NCBI GenBank assembly: GCA_963971225.1
Contig: OZ020267.1
Coordinates: 98,065,536-98,129,535, forward strand
Origin: Melieria omissa
Taxonomy: Eukaryota; Arthropoda; Insecta; Diptera; Ulidiidae
Reading direction: 5' to 3'
Length of the DNA stretch: 64,000 nucleotides
Below, piece by piece: positions 1 to 9,063 of the stretch (positions are counted from its first letter, which is position 1; each line of letters starts with the position of its first letter). The position numbers and the translations under genes are program-made. The notes under the pieces were generated by a model that ran no database searches, had not been told where the DNA came from, and saw nothing but the letters and a program-made list of their open reading frames with translations.

Positions 1-660
1 TCCCCAGACCTACTGTCGAGCATTCGGTCAAACAAGTAAGGAAGTGGTTCCCCAGAGACTTAAAACTTTCCCAAAGCTGGGCAGTGACAGAGGAAGTGAT
101 AAGGTGTTTCTTTCTCCTCTAAATTCCCACAGCTCCTACAGTGGGTATTGAAGGGGATGCTTAGCCTCTCCGCATGTGGACCTATGGTCCAGTGGCCTGT
201 GATGACCGCCGTAAGCCTGGCGACGTTCGTGCGAGATTTGTGTATAAGCTCGCGGGTATCCTCTCATTGTAGGAGGGCCACTTTGCCCGCGAGGTACGAC
301 AGGAAGTCAGCGACTTCCACCTCCGATTGGCAAGACTGAGACAGTGCAGATAGCAGCCCGTCTTGACAACTTCCAAGGGCGTCGGAACCGGGACACCCAG
401 CTATGCGTCAAGCGAGGGTGTCCCTTCAATGTTCCTATGGCCAGGAACCCAGATAAGGGTGATATCAGCACAACGACTTAGCGCGCTCAGCGCCATCTTA
501 CACTCCTCGACCAGCCTCGACTGGACCGTGGTAGGCTGTAGAGCCTTTATAGCTGCCTGACTGTCAATGAATATTGCAACCTTGCACCTATCAGTGATGT
601 GTCTCTCTACCAGTCGGCAGGCTTCCCTGACCGCCAAGACTTCTGATGAAAAACGTGGAA
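1..660 (-). pseudogene. Decayed non-LTR retrotransposon fragment (RNase H domain and C-terminal Cys/His motif)
   Basis: This is the 3' part of a non-LTR retrotransposon polyprotein in antisense orientation. Read on the minus strand from about 660, it begins with an RNase H segment containing SSEVLAVREACR, then FIDSQAAIKAL (a catalytic Asp block) and LIWVPGHRNIEG (the last catalytic block). A frameshifted continuation contains AKWPSYNERIPASL and TGHWTIGPHAERL. It ends in CRSCGNLEEKETPYHFLCHC, a CX2CX10HX4C motif typical of the end of RNase H-bearing LINE proteins. The reading changes frame at least twice and has stops, so it is dead. The reverse transcriptase is missing (5' truncation near 660), and the 3' end runs off the window. 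The Cys/His spacing differs from the LINE at 5562-9063, so it is a different family. Residues are seen; the family assignment follows from known LINE architecture. Confidence 0.85.
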
Positions 661-2382
661 GGCTTTAATGCCAAAATTTCTATAGAAATGCCCAAACAAA
701 TTTAAATACAAAAATAAAATGAAAATATTCAAAAAATGCAAAATATAAAAATAAAAGAAAGCAACAACCGAAAAAGAATTTCAAAAAAGAAATGAGCAAA
801 AGCAAAAATACAGAAATAAAACTTTGAGTTGAAAACCCATGCACAGAAAATAAATACTCGTAGGTACTCGCTTTGCGTATCTAATGAGCGCAAAACGTTG
901 TCATGTGCCAGCGGCAACGAAATGCCAAATTGGAAAAACAACAACAATAACAACACAAAACATTTATAACCGCATACAGCACGCGATTGTGGAGCGCAGC
1001 CGGCCAAACGTTTTGCACCAAAGTTTTAAATAATTTTTTTTTTGTTTTAAGTAATTTTGTTGGTGTTTTCAATTTTGGTTACCACTGACTTAATGCCATT
1101 TGATGAATTGCAGATACTTTTGCAACTAAAATGCTAATTTTTTTATATTTTTTTTGTTTGCAAATGCAAAGTTTTCTCGAAATTTTCAAGACTCAACTAG
1201 AAATGACAGCACAAATGACATTTTAATGCTTGCGGTGTTTGATTTTATCTTTGGTACTAAATTTGGAAAATTTGAATTAGTTAAAAAAAATCAATTGCAA
1301 TATTTATAGAAGACGATGAAATCACCAAAAAATATATATATTTGTTATTTAGGGATAGATTCTAATTGGGACTTTCAAATGAAACCGGGCTCAGAGTTGA
1401 GGCAAAAAATAAGCAACTAATGAATGAAAAATGTAGGACGATTTATTTACGATAATGGAAGTAAACTTAAACGATCTTTGCAATTTCATCTGAGAAAATT
1501 CAACGGTGAAAATTTCATCTGAGAAAAGTCATCGACAAATCATATTCAGCTGAGTTCTTTCTCAATTTCTTCCATATTAATTACTTCCAACTCCCATTAG
1601 TTCTTTTTTATTTAAACTTTTGCATTTGTTTTTGCTGAATCCAAAATTTTTGAATTTTTGTTGTGCATTTTTTCGAAAATGTTTCCAACATGTTCGCTAT
1701 TTACCAACGAAGAATTTATTAAAAAATTCTATTTCACTGATTTCGTTTCTGAAGGTCAGCGTTTCAGTTGTTGAGTTTGCCGTGCGAACTGACCTACACG
1801 CCGCTTCCCCTCTGCTGCTTCTACTCCTTACTGAGCCCAGCGCTGGACTCCAATTTAATTAACACAAAAGCCAAGCAAGAAGAAGAAACAAAAAAATGAA
1901 ATTGCAGCAAAATGAAAACCTGCCAGCTGCCGGCAGTCCCACCCGCGTCCAGCACGCGCAGCGCTCCAGCTCAGCTCCACAAACGCCGCTCAACACAACC
2001 GACTACACAACGAGCGCTGTCCATAGCCGGTGGCGCTGCTTTAAAGATAACGTTATATCACAGCAGCAGCAACAACAACAAGTCATACAATAACAACAAC
2101 AACGATCAACACAACTGCAAGCGTCACAGTCTGTGCAAAATGTGCAGGGCAAAGTGGAAAAAGTGTTGAAGAAAATTATGCACAGCAAAGGAGCAGCGGC
2201 CGGGTAGGCACGGGACGGCAACTGTGTAGTTGTTGCCGCTTGGCAGCGCTGTCAAAAATGTGCTGTGGCTGCTGCCAACACCGCCGCTGGGCAATGTGTT
2301 TACAATTACTTGTCAAATCCATTCGTCGTTCGCAGGCGTTCACAGATATTCGCTTATAGATATATTTTTCTGAGTGTGTATA
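661..2382. other. Non-coding AT-rich stretch with short CAG/CAA repeats
   Basis: No credible coding region is visible. Most of the stretch is A/T homopolymer-rich. A somewhat GC-richer part at about 1770-2300 carries CAG/CAA runs (2058-2110), which generate short glutamine-, serine- or cysteine-rich phantom frames. It could be a transcribed 5' leader or an enhancer, but nothing decides this. Confidence 0.5.
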
Positions 2383-2384
2383 TA

Positions 2385-2410
2385 CACATATGGTCAAAAT
2401 AATAAGTACA
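2385..2410 (+). repeat. Left outer terminal inverted repeat of the Tc1-like element
   Basis: It begins CACATATGGTCAAAATAATA directly after the TA at 2383-2384. It matches the complement of 3993-4018 with two mismatches. Its inner part is the same site as the internal copy at 2583-2607, differing at one base over 19. Confidence 0.9.
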
Positions 2411-2582
2411 GGCCTATGTAATCTTTTCAATGGCTTGTAGGCGAATATTTATTTTAGTTCAATTAAAAACAAATTAATAAATCTTTTCTTATAACATAAC
2501 AAGTAAAATAAATAAGTATAATACGAATAAAACACAAAAGGAACTTTCAGTATCGTTAACAAAGTATAAAATTAATGAAAAT

Positions 2583-2607
2583 GGTTGGACAAAATAATAA
2601 GTACATT
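2583..2607 (+). repeat. Left inner direct repeat (transposase-site-like)
   Basis: It reads GGTTGGACAAAATAATAAGT then ACATT. It repeats the outer site core and pairs as an inverted copy with 3795-3819 (22 of 25 matches). It is probably the second transposase binding site; that role is inferred from the IR/DR family. Confidence 0.85.
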
Positions 2608-2679
2608 CTGTTTATATTAAAAAAATAAATTCAAATTCCCACTTTATCGGCTTTCTTTGTTAAAAAAGTCTTTTTTTTA

Positions 2680-3684
2680 TTAGTAGCCGGTATACCCACC
2701 CTTATTTTGAATAATTTTCGCCACTCGTTTTGGCATACTGGAGATAAGCTTACGGCAAGTCTCTATTGGTATCTCATACCAAGTTTTTTGGACAAAATTC
2801 CATAATTGGTCCTTATTTTGGAATACTTCCTTGCCAATTCTTCGTTTCAATTCTCCCCAAAGATTTTCGATCGGATTCAGATCCGGTGACTGACTCGGCC
2901 AGTTAAGCAACGCCACTCCATTTTCTTGAAACCATTTCTTTACTAACTTGGAAGTATGCTTCGGATCATTATCTTGCTGATATGTCCACCTTAGCGGCAT
3001 ATTCTCCTCAGCATAGGGCAACATGGTATTTTCCAAGATGTCTTTGTAGTGAAATCTTGTCATGGTATCGGTTATAAGATGTAATGGTCCAACACCGTAC
3101 CATGAAAAACAACCCCATACCATAATGTTGCCTCCCCCGTGCTTAATGGTTTTTTTAGTATAGCGCACGTGAAATTCTTTACCCTTAGGACGTCGAACAT
3201 TCCGAGCAGCATCATTTCCAAACAAATTAATTTTGGTTTCGTCACTCCACAAAATATTTCGCCATTTTTTTTCACCGCCAGGTCCGGACCAATTTAAATG
3301 TTCCCTTGCGAAGGCTAACCGCGTCTTCAAATTTTTTTTCCGAAGCAAAGGAACTTTTCTGGCTATTCGTCCAGGCAAATTAGCTTTTTGTAGCCTTCGA
3401 CGAACAGTTCGGGAAGAAATCACGTTACCGATGTCTGCTGAAATGGCTCTCGAGGATACAAATGGGTCCTTTTTCGCAAGAGTGACAATATGATTATCTG
3501 TCGTTATAGACGTCTTTTTTGGTCTTCCGCGTTTTTCAATGTTCTTCTTAGCTTTTAAAGCATTTTGGACAAAACATAGTGACCGATTCAAAGTTTTGGC
3601 AATGGAACGAAGGCTTTGGCCGTCATTTCTCAACCTCAAAGCGATTTTCCTCTCCTCGGAAGTACAATGTTTATTGCGGCCCAT
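2680..3684 (-). CDS. Tc1-like DD34E transposase
   Basis: This nuclear enzyme would cut the transposon out at its inverted ends and insert it at TA sites. The frame opens at 3690 (336 residues). The Met two codons later, MGRNKHCT, at 3684, resembles Tc1-family starts and is chosen here (334 residues), which is the usual family length. Using the 336-residue numbering, residues 11-50 form the first helix-turn-helix. KRGRPKK (54-59) is the AT-hook-like linker, and 62-118 form the second DNA-binding subdomain. The catalytic core is complete. Asp150 lies in LWSDETKINLFG, Asp240 in YQQDNDPKHTS, and Glu275 in SPDLNPIENLW, with exactly 34 residues between the last two (DD34E). The Gly-rich stretch HGGGNIMVWGCF (184-195) is also typical. 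There is no stop or frameshift. The subfamily is not settled by eye. Confidence 0.95.
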   Translation of the reverse strand: MGRNKHCTSEERKIALRLRNDGQSLRSIAKTLNRSLCFVQNALKAKKNIEKRGRPKKTSITTDNHIVTLAKKDPFVSSRAISADIGNVISSRTVRRRLQKANLPGRIARKVPLLRKKNLKTRLAFAREHLNWSGPGGEKKWRNILWSDETKINLFGNDAARNVRRPKGKEFHVRYTKKTIKHGGGNIMVWGCFSWYGVGPLHLITDTMTRFHYKDILENTMLPYAEENMPLRWTYQQDNDPKHTSKLVKKWFQENGVALLNWPSQSPDLNPIENLWGELKRRIGKEVFQNKDQLWNFVQKTWYEIPIETCRKLISSMPKRVAKIIQNKGGYTGY

Positions 3685-3794
3685 CTGCAAGATATTTTCC
3701 TTCTTATTTTACTATAACTAAAAAATAATACAAATAAATAAACAAACCTTTGCGAAAAAACTGATCAGATTGTTGAAAAACGTGAAAAATAATC

Positions 3795-3819
3795 AATGTA
3801 CTTATTTTTATGACCAACC
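3795..3819 (-). repeat. Right inner direct repeat (transposase-site-like)
   Basis: This is the inverted partner of 2583-2607, lying about 105 bp upstream of the transposase start. The three mismatches to the left copy are substitutions, with no indels. Confidence 0.85.
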
Positions 3820-3992
3820 AATTATACCAAATCACAGCGAAACAAGACCAAATACGACAAATTGGGGAAAACCCTGTTTCATTTTCACTTTCAAAAGCAT
3901 TGCCATATTGAAATTATTAAAATAAAATGGAAGTACCATGTATGTATTCAATACGCAAAAAAAAAATTGTACATTAACATAATTTTAGGTAG

Positions 3993-4018
3993 TGTACTTA
4001 TTTTTTTGGCCATATGTG
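3993..4018 (-). repeat. Right outer terminal inverted repeat of the Tc1-like element
   Basis: It ends in GGCCATATGTG immediately before the TA at 4019-4020. It is the complement of the left end with two substitutions. Confidence 0.9.
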
Positions 4019-4020
4019 TA

Positions 4021-4053
4021 TGTGTGTGTGTATGTGTGTGTGTGTGTGTGTGT
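4021..4053 (+). repeat. TG dinucleotide microsatellite
   Basis: This is an interrupted (TG)n tract directly abutting the right end of the Tc1-like element. The left flank also ends in a TG/TA-rich stretch (2373-2384), so the element probably inserted into this microsatellite. Confidence 0.9.
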
Positions 4054-4054
4054 T

Positions 4055-4950
4055 TATGGGGTAAAGCGTTACAGAAGGAAATTGTGCGCTTCTTCACTAC
4101 TTTTGCCTTTAATTTGGTTTGTATTCTCTGATTTTTTTTGGCTCGGTTTGGCTGGTTGTGTGCGGTGCGGTGCGGTGCGGTTCAGTTCGGCTGCTTGTCC
4201 GTTTGCTGTCAACTGTCAAATGTCAGCCGTCTTTTATGCAAAAAAATGACAATGTGGCAAAAATACCAAAATACCAGCAAAGCCACAGCAGTGACAGAAA
4301 TGACAACAACAACAACCAATACATCAGCAAACAACAAAAAATAAGAAAAAAGTATTAAATGAAAAATAAAATTGACAAGAAATCACCAAAAAAAAGTATT
4401 ACATGTCAGCAAACAATTTGCTGTCGTTGAAATTACTTGAGAAAGATGAACAACGGTGACAACAATAAAATATTAGATGTACATTTGGCCAAACAATCAT
4501 TAAATTGTTGTCAGTCAAAATTTATTAGAAAAAATATTTTATTTTGTGTCACTTTGAAATTTTGCATTTCTGAATTATATAATATTTAATTAATATTTAA
4601 AAATGTATTAGTGATTAATAATTAACTATTTAAGTTGATAATAAAATTTTAAATAAACTCTTTTCAATTATTTAACATTAATTGAGTTCTTTCAAACACT
4701 GCACAACACAAAAAAAAATAACAGGGTTCTGACAACGGATTTTGGTAGAGGGGACCAACAAAAAATATACGTGTATCGGCGTTTTGAAAGTTTACGTCTG
4801 AATTTTTTTATAGGGGGTCAAAGTTTTCCCCTTTTCGCGCATTCTTACGGTGAATCGGCACACGAAAACCATGTAACATCACATTTTAGGTATATGATGT
4901 GTTCAGCAATTAGGTCTAAAACACTACGAGGAACATTTTTGTGGAGCATT
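4055..4950. other. Non-coding AT-rich stretch
   Basis: It holds a short GGTGC/GTGCG-type repeat at about 4158-4185, CAACAA runs near 4300 and A/T-rich sequence. No coding potential or mobile-element ends were recognised. Confidence 0.5.
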
Positions 4951-5034
4951 TTAACCCTATAGCTCCTTTTTTTATGGGTCAATTTGACCTTTTTTTTCTA
5001 AAATGCCAAAAATGTCCTGTAAAACAGGACTTTT
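4951..5034 (+). other. Possible end of a TTAA-type MITE with two palindromes
   Basis: TTAACCCTATAGCTCC starts like the TTAACCC-ended elements elsewhere in the window. It is followed by the palindrome GGTCAATTTGACC (4977-4989) and a perfect 7-bp stem hairpin, GTCCTGT/ACAGGAC (5014-5030). No matching GGGTTAA end was found nearby, so this is a tentative one-ended call. Confidence 0.3.
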
Positions 5035-5560
5035 TAAGAACAAAATGTACCACAAAAATATTCGCCATAAAATTCTACTGAAGGTTTCTGAATACATTAA
5101 AGCTCAGAAATTAACTTGTACGCCAGAATTAAGCCAAAACTGAAAATGTTTTTAAGTGTTTTTTTTTGTACTTAATGAAAATTGGTACTAAAATCTACTA
5201 ATTTATTTAATTATAAATTTTTCATTATTGATTAATTACACTGTGCTACTCGAAAATAGTAACAAGCGGGGCACCTACTGAGCGACTTTTCTATAGCTAT
5301 GCTGAATTGAGATCCACTAGGCGTTTGGGTGGATTGGCTCTAGTTTAAAAGAAATCCGACTTTGAATTTTGCTCCTTTCAGTGGGGCTCGTTACTTAAGT
5401 CGTCGAACGTTTAAATGCTAATTGGTCCTAAATCGTTCTGAATATCGCTTTACTGTCTTTGGCAAGTTTGTAGATATTTTGACGACCAACAAATGTGCTT
5501 CAGACACCAATCCAAAAAAAATACATTCAAACTGTGTTTAAGCTGCGTCTTTTGTTTTGA
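5035..5560. other. Unassigned non-coding stretch
   Basis: The sequence between about 5240 and 5520 is less AT-biased than its surroundings and may be an old repeat, but no inverted ends, protein similarity or tandem structure were recognised. Confidence 0.4.
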
Positions 5561-5561
5561 G

Positions 5562-5587
5562 TTAGATTAGATTAGATTAGATTAGAT
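5562..5587 (+). repeat. Pentanucleotide 3' tail of the LINE, five TTAGA units
   Basis: Five tandem TTAGA units lie 72 bp beyond the ORF stop. They mark the 3' end of the retrotransposon and of its RNA. Confidence 0.85.
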
Positions 5588-5658
5588 TTGGGATTCGAAC
5601 AACACCTGCCCGAGACACTGCGTCCAAGTAGTGAACTATTGTGTCATGTCCCTCTACG

Positions 5659-8600
5659 TTATTGGAGGAGTTCGTGTCCTCCAATGTTATCTAGGAACTC
5701 CTTTAGTTTCCTTAGATTCATTTCAGACAAATCTCTCGTCTGTATTACCTCCTTCCCTAATATTCGCTTTCTTGCGTGTATTAGGGCAGGGCATTCAGTT
5801 ATAATATGTATAGAAGTCTCCTCTTCTTCCATACAAAATCTGCAAAGTTCGCTGTCCGTTAGTCCCAGACGCGCCTTATGCATATTTAGCAGACAGTGTC
5901 CACTTAGCATCCCCGTCATGACCTTGAGCTCCTTTCTGCTTAGGTCAATTAGGTACCTGGATTTCCTTTCCGAGTAGGCTGGAAAGAAAAGCTTGGAGCA
6001 TCGTTGCCCCATTGTGTTCGACCATTTGTGGTTTGCTCGATTAATGAATTCCTGTTTAACACAATGTCTGTAATGAGACTTGCTAACACCTATGATTGGT
6101 TCAGGTCCGTAGGGCCGGCTAGCAGCCCCTTCCTTTGCCAATCTGTCCGCTTCCTCATTACCATCGTGCCCACAGTGCGCAGGGATCCAGTGTATTATCA
6201 CTTGGTTTTCCCTTGAGAGATCCTGGAGAACATTTGCTGTCTCCCAGACCAGTTTGGAGTCAAATGTCATCGAGCCTAGGGCCTTGATTGCCGCCTGGCT
6301 GTCTGACATTATGATTATCCTTTTCTTTCTAACATTGAATGTTAGTAATTTCCTGGCACACACATTTATGGCAAAGACCTCAGCCTGAAAAATCGAGGCT
6401 TTGTCCCCAAGACTTACAGAAGACCGGAAACCGGAGCTAAATATTCCTGCCCCTGTTCCTTCTTCTGTCTTGGACCCATCGGTGTACCAGACAATGTCCT
6501 CACACGTGAGACTGATCTTTTTATCAGCCCAGTCCAACCTGTGAGGTATATACGTTGCGTAACTTTTTCTGAAGAGGTGCTTCTGGGGCATCTGGTCCAG
6601 AGGCATCCAAAAGCCTCCATCCCGCCCCCTGTCCCTCAGCAGAGATCGGTGGCCGATTGCCTGTGCATCCCTTGGTATGGATCCATTATGCATCAGCCTG
6701 TGTGTGCTATTGGTTGCTGCCATCTGCACATTCAGTTCCAGCGGTAGCATTCCCAATATAACATTGAGAGCTGCAGTTGGAGTGGTTCTGAGACAACCTG
6801 TTATACAGGTATTCGCTAGTCTTTGTAGTTTCTCTAGCTTAGTCGCAGTTGTTACTTCTGTGGTTTTCTTCCACCAGACTATCGCTCCATAAGTGATAGT
6901 TGGCAGAATGACTAGGGTGTAAATCTTCTGAAACCATTTCGGCCTCAGACCCCAGTTTTTCCCACAGATCCTCTTGCAGATCCAGAGAGCATTACCTGCT
7001 CTTGTAAGCATGCGATCTACGTGGGGTCTCCAGTTCAATTTACTGTCTAGAGTTACCCCTAGGTACTTAACCTCCTTCGAGTAGTTAAGTTCTTTACCAA
7101 AGATCCTAACCTGTCTTAGGTTTAATTTCCTTTTAAGAGTGAAAGGCACTACAATGGTTTTATCTGGATTCACAGACAGTTTCTGTCTGACGCACCAGCA
7201 CTCCACTGTGTTCAACGCGTTCTGGAGCAAGTCTGAGACGGTTTGTCCATCTCTGCCCCTGACTGCGATTACTAGGTCGTCTGCATATGCAATGACTTCA
7301 TGTCCCTGCTCTGTAAGAGAGCGGATTAGTCCGTCAACGACCACAGACCACAGCAGCGGGGATAGGACTCCTCCTTGGGGACACCCCCTTGCTGTTTTTG
7401 CAGAGAGCTCTACCCCCCCTAAGCTGGACCGAATCACCCTGCTTTCGAGCATTGATGATATCCATCTTATGAGAGTGGTAGGCACCTGGAAATCTTCTAG
7501 CGCTGTTTCTATCGCTTCGAAGGTCGTGTAGTTGAAGGCCCCTTCAATGTCTAAGAAACCTGCCAGGCAGATCTCCTTCACTTCCAGGGACTTCTCAATT
7601 TTGCCTACCAGCACTGATAGGGCCGTTTCTGTGGATCTACCTTTCTGATAGGCGTGTTGATTCGTGCTAAGGGGACACCGGGTTAGAATTTCTTCCCTCA
7701 GGAAGCGGTCAACAACCTTTTCCAGTCCCTTTAGCACGAAGGGCATTAGGCTTATTGGCCTGAAGGATTTAGGGTCCTTTTTGTTGGATCTTCCAGGTTT
7801 TGGCAAATAGATCACATTTACTGCTCTCCAGGCCTCTGGAATATATCCATATGCTAGACTGCATGAGTATATCTTTGTTAGAATAGGCGCTAGTATATTC
7901 ATTCCCTTCTGCAAGAGTGCCGGGAAAATGCCATCTCTTCCCGGTGCTTTGTACGGGGCGAATGATTCCAGCGCCCATTTAACTATTTGCGCATTGCACA
8001 CGGCTTTGGCCGTTCTCCAATCTTCCCTACTTGGACAATACGACTGTCCCGTACTGTCAATCAGAGGATCGGTTGTCAATATGTTCGATCCCGGGAAGTG
8101 TGTATTAGTGAGTAGGGCAAGCGATTCCATCTCACTTTTTGTGGAGGACCCATCTGCATCCACTAGAGTTCCGATTGGACAGGATTTTTCCATCGAGAGG
8201 ATCTTCTGTAGCCTGCAACTGGAGGACATATCTGATACGTCCTCACAGAACCGCCTAAAAGATTCTCTCTTGGCCTTCCTGATCTCTTGATTGTATTTAG
8301 TGAGGGTCTGGGAGTAGGTCTGCCAGTCATTATTGCGCTTAGCTCTGTTGAACAGTTTCCTTACTTCCTTCCTTAGCTTGCTAAGGTGACCACTCCACCA
8401 TGGCGTCTGCCTCTTAAAGGTCTTGGTCTTTAGGGGACAGTTTTCTTCATAGGCATTGAGGATGGATCCCTTGAGCGTAGTCGAGGCCCTTTCCAATCTG
8501 TCTATGGTATCTATCCTATTCTCTATTCGAGAAGGAATAAGCTGTTCCAACTGGCTGCAGTAACTGCCCCAGTCGGTCTGTCTTTTTGGTCTAAATGACA

Positions 8601-9060
8601 CCTTTTCAAGCTCCCGATTCCCTAATGTGAACCTGATCTGCCTGTGGTCTGAGCATGACGGCTCATCGGATACCCGCCAATTACTGACAAGGTTTGTTGT
8701 CATTGAGGTTGTCAAGGTCATATCCAAGACTTCCTCTCTGACCCTAGTTACAAACGTAGGACTGTCACCAACATTACATATATTTAAGTCTAAAGCGAGT
8801 ATAAAGTTGAAAAGTGACTCACCTCTAGCGTTTACGTCGGAGCTGCCCCACATGGTGTGATGGGCGTTCGCGTCACAGCCAAGTATCAGCTCCATATTGT
8901 TGCCCCTAGCATAGGCAACTAACTGTTCTGCTAGTCTTGGAGGGCAGTGTTCGTCATCCCCAGGGAAGTACGCGGACGCTATGATGACCTCCCTGGAGTT
9001 CCAGACGTTGTTTTGAGTTACGCAGCTATTGAAAGTAGATAATCTCGACAATTTCGACAT
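5659..9060 (-). CDS. LINE ORF2 polyprotein, partial: endonuclease C-terminus, reverse transcriptase, RNase H, Cys/His motif
   Basis: This 1133-residue frame encodes the replication protein of the LINE. Residues 22-145 are the C-terminal part of an APE-type endonuclease, with GCDANAHHTMWGS (61-73) and the catalytic SDH (137-139). The N-terminal metal-binding blocks are absent, so nicking activity is unlikely. The reverse transcriptase spans about 365-640 and carries KAPGRDGI (371-378), FLDIEGAFN (502-510), RGCPQGGVLSPLLW (558-571) and the catalytic YADD (592-595). RNase H spans about 855-985, with Asp861 (YTDGSK), Glu894 (QAEVFAI), Asp920 (SDSQAAI) and Asp972 (GNEEADRLAK). A CX2CX8HX4C motif (C1073, C1076, H1085, C1090) sits near the C-terminus. 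There are no stops or frameshifts, which points to a recent insertion. The ATG at 9060 is probably fortuitous, because the true start was lost with the 5' end. Confidence 0.93.
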   Translation of the reverse strand: MSKLSRLSTFNSCVTQNNVWNSREVIIASAYFPGDDEHCPPRLAEQLVAYARGNNMELILGCDANAHHTMWGSSDVNARGESLFNFILALDLNICNVGDSPTFVTRVREEVLDMTLTTSMTTNLVSNWRVSDEPSCSDHRQIRFTLGNRELEKVSFRPKRQTDWGSYCSQLEQLIPSRIENRIDTIDRLERASTTLKGSILNAYEENCPLKTKTFKRQTPWWSGHLSKLRKEVRKLFNRAKRNNDWQTYSQTLTKYNQEIRKAKRESFRRFCEDVSDMSSSCRLQKILSMEKSCPIGTLVDADGSSTKSEMESLALLTNTHFPGSNILTTDPLIDSTGQSYCPSREDWRTAKAVCNAQIVKWALESFAPYKAPGRDGIFPALLQKGMNILAPILTKIYSCSLAYGYIPEAWRAVNVIYLPKPGRSNKKDPKSFRPISLMPFVLKGLEKVVDRFLREEILTRCPLSTNQHAYQKGRSTETALSVLVGKIEKSLEVKEICLAGFLDIEGAFNYTTFEAIETALEDFQVPTTLIRWISSMLESRVIRSSLGGVELSAKTARGCPQGGVLSPLLWSVVVDGLIRSLTEQGHEVIAYADDLVIAVRGRDGQTVSDLLQNALNTVECWCVRQKLSVNPDKTIVVPFTLKRKLNLRQVRIFGKELNYSKEVKYLGVTLDSKLNWRPHVDRMLTRAGNALWICKRICGKNWGLRPKWFQKIYTLVILPTITYGAIVWWKKTTEVTTATKLEKLQRLANTCITGCLRTTPTAALNVILGMLPLELNVQMAATNSTHRLMHNGSIPRDAQAIGHRSLLRDRGRDGGFWMPLDQMPQKHLFRKSYATYIPHRLDWADKKISLTCEDIVWYTDGSKTEEGTGAGIFSSGFRSSVSLGDKASIFQAEVFAINVCARKLLTFNVRKKRIIIMSDSQAAIKALGSMTFDSKLVWETANVLQDLSRENQVIIHWIPAHCGHDGNEEADRLAKEGAASRPYGPEPIIGVSKSHYRHCVKQEFINRANHKWSNTMGQRCSKLFFPAYSERKSRYLIDLSRKELKVMTGMLSGHCLLNMHKARLGLTDSELCRFCMEEEETSIHIITECPALIHARKRILGKEVIQTRDLSEMNLRKLKEFLDNIGGHELLQ

Positions 9061-9063
9061 AAT

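Larger units (their letters stand above)
2385..4018 (-). mobile_element. Tc1-like (Tc1/mariner superfamily) DNA transposon, apparently complete
   Basis: This is a 1634-bp cut-and-paste transposon flanked on both sides by the TA dinucleotide (2383-2384 and 4019-4020) expected of Tc1/mariner target duplication. Its ends are inverted: the left begins CACATATGGTCAAAATAATA, and the right ends in its near-perfect complement, with two mismatches over 26 bp. A second, internal pair of the same site lies about 195-200 bp inside each end (2583-2607 and 3795-3819). This is the IR/DR arrangement described for some Tc1-family members such as Sleeping Beauty, Minos-like and some Bari elements. One intact transposase frame fills the interior on the minus strand. 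Intact coding plus matched ends suggest a young and possibly still mobile copy; activity is inference. Confidence 0.93.
5562..9063 (-). mobile_element. Non-LTR retrotransposon with RNase H (I/LOA-like), 5'-truncated
   Basis: This is a LINE copy in minus orientation. It holds one long frame (5659-9060), a 3' UTR of about 70 bp and a tail of five TTAGA units on the plus strand (5562-5587), which is TCTAA in the element's sense. A pentanucleotide tail instead of poly(A), together with an RNase H domain, fits the I/LOA part of the LINE tree rather than typical jockey elements. The 5' end is missing: there is no ORF1, and the endonuclease lacks its first catalytic blocks. An in-frame stop lies just upstream of 9060, so the boundary is near 9063. 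Such truncation is normal for target-primed integration. Flanking duplications were not identified. Confidence 0.92.
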
